From contig FR895390.1 in NCBI GenBank assembly GCA_000435595.1, forward strand, positions 1 to 5,279: DNA of 5,279 bases. The letters are read 5' to 3'. The notes under the pieces were generated by a model. It ran no database searches, was not told the origin of the DNA, and worked only from the letters and a program-made list of their open reading frames with translations. Source of the DNA: Firmicutes bacterium CAG:882 (GTDB taxonomy: Bacteria > Bacillota > Clostridia > Lachnospirales > Lachnospiraceae). The position numbers and the translations under genes are program-made. The number at the start of each line of letters is the position of its first letter. Within the stretch, counting starts at the first letter, position 1. Positions 5,273 through 5,279 of this stretch are shown here, piece after piece.

Positions 5273-5279
5273 GTACTTA

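Overview
The window looks like a chromosomal segment from an anaerobic, spore-forming Firmicute, most likely a member of the Lachnospiraceae (Clostridia). The basis is protein character: a gpr-spoIIP sporulation pair of clostridial size, a prephenate dehydrogenase with a C-terminal ACT domain, and an Rpn-type PD-(D/E)XK protein with the EHQ-type active site and GIEKG tail that is abundant in this family. No database search was possible, so the taxonomy is inference.

Layout, left to right. Positions 1-110 hold three consecutive hairpins; the last is a good Rho-independent terminator, probably shared by a gene beyond the left edge and the rpn-like gene. Positions 160-1077 (minus) encode the Rpn/PDDEXK_2-family nuclease-like protein, with a strong AGGAGG ribosome site and a TTGACA promoter at 1252-1280. 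Inside it, a second near-perfect ribosome site precedes an in-frame ATG at 381, which could give a 73-residue C-terminal protein. Positions 1078-1659 have no intact gene. They contain the rpn promoter, a short open stretch that looks like the decayed end of a surface-protein gene (minus), a 12-bp palindrome, a long hairpin with a U-rich tail, and the tyrA promoter. Positions 1660-2742 (plus) encode tyrA. It converges with spoIIP (2778-4079, minus), which lies downstream of gpr (4158-5078, minus). The right end (5079-5279) is a divergent promoter region: a possible forespore-type promoter for gpr on one side, and on the other a very good housekeeping promoter, leader hairpin and ribosome site for a plus-strand gene that starts at or just past the edge.

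How the genes relate. TyrA makes 4-hydroxyphenylpyruvate for tyrosine synthesis and is probably feedback-controlled through its ACT domain. gpr and spoIIP are a conserved sporulation pair: SpoIIP degrades septal peptidoglycan during engulfment, and Gpr degrades small acid-soluble spore proteins at germination. In Bacillus the gene divergent from gpr is rpsT (ribosomal protein S20), so the gene off the right edge may be rpsT. The rpn-like gene is an accessory element with no obvious link to its neighbours.

No rRNA, tRNA, CRISPR array or complete insertion sequence was seen. The best candidate for something unusual is the gene-within-gene arrangement in the rpn-like locus, which resembles the known RpnL/RpnS toxin-antitoxin design of E. 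coli.
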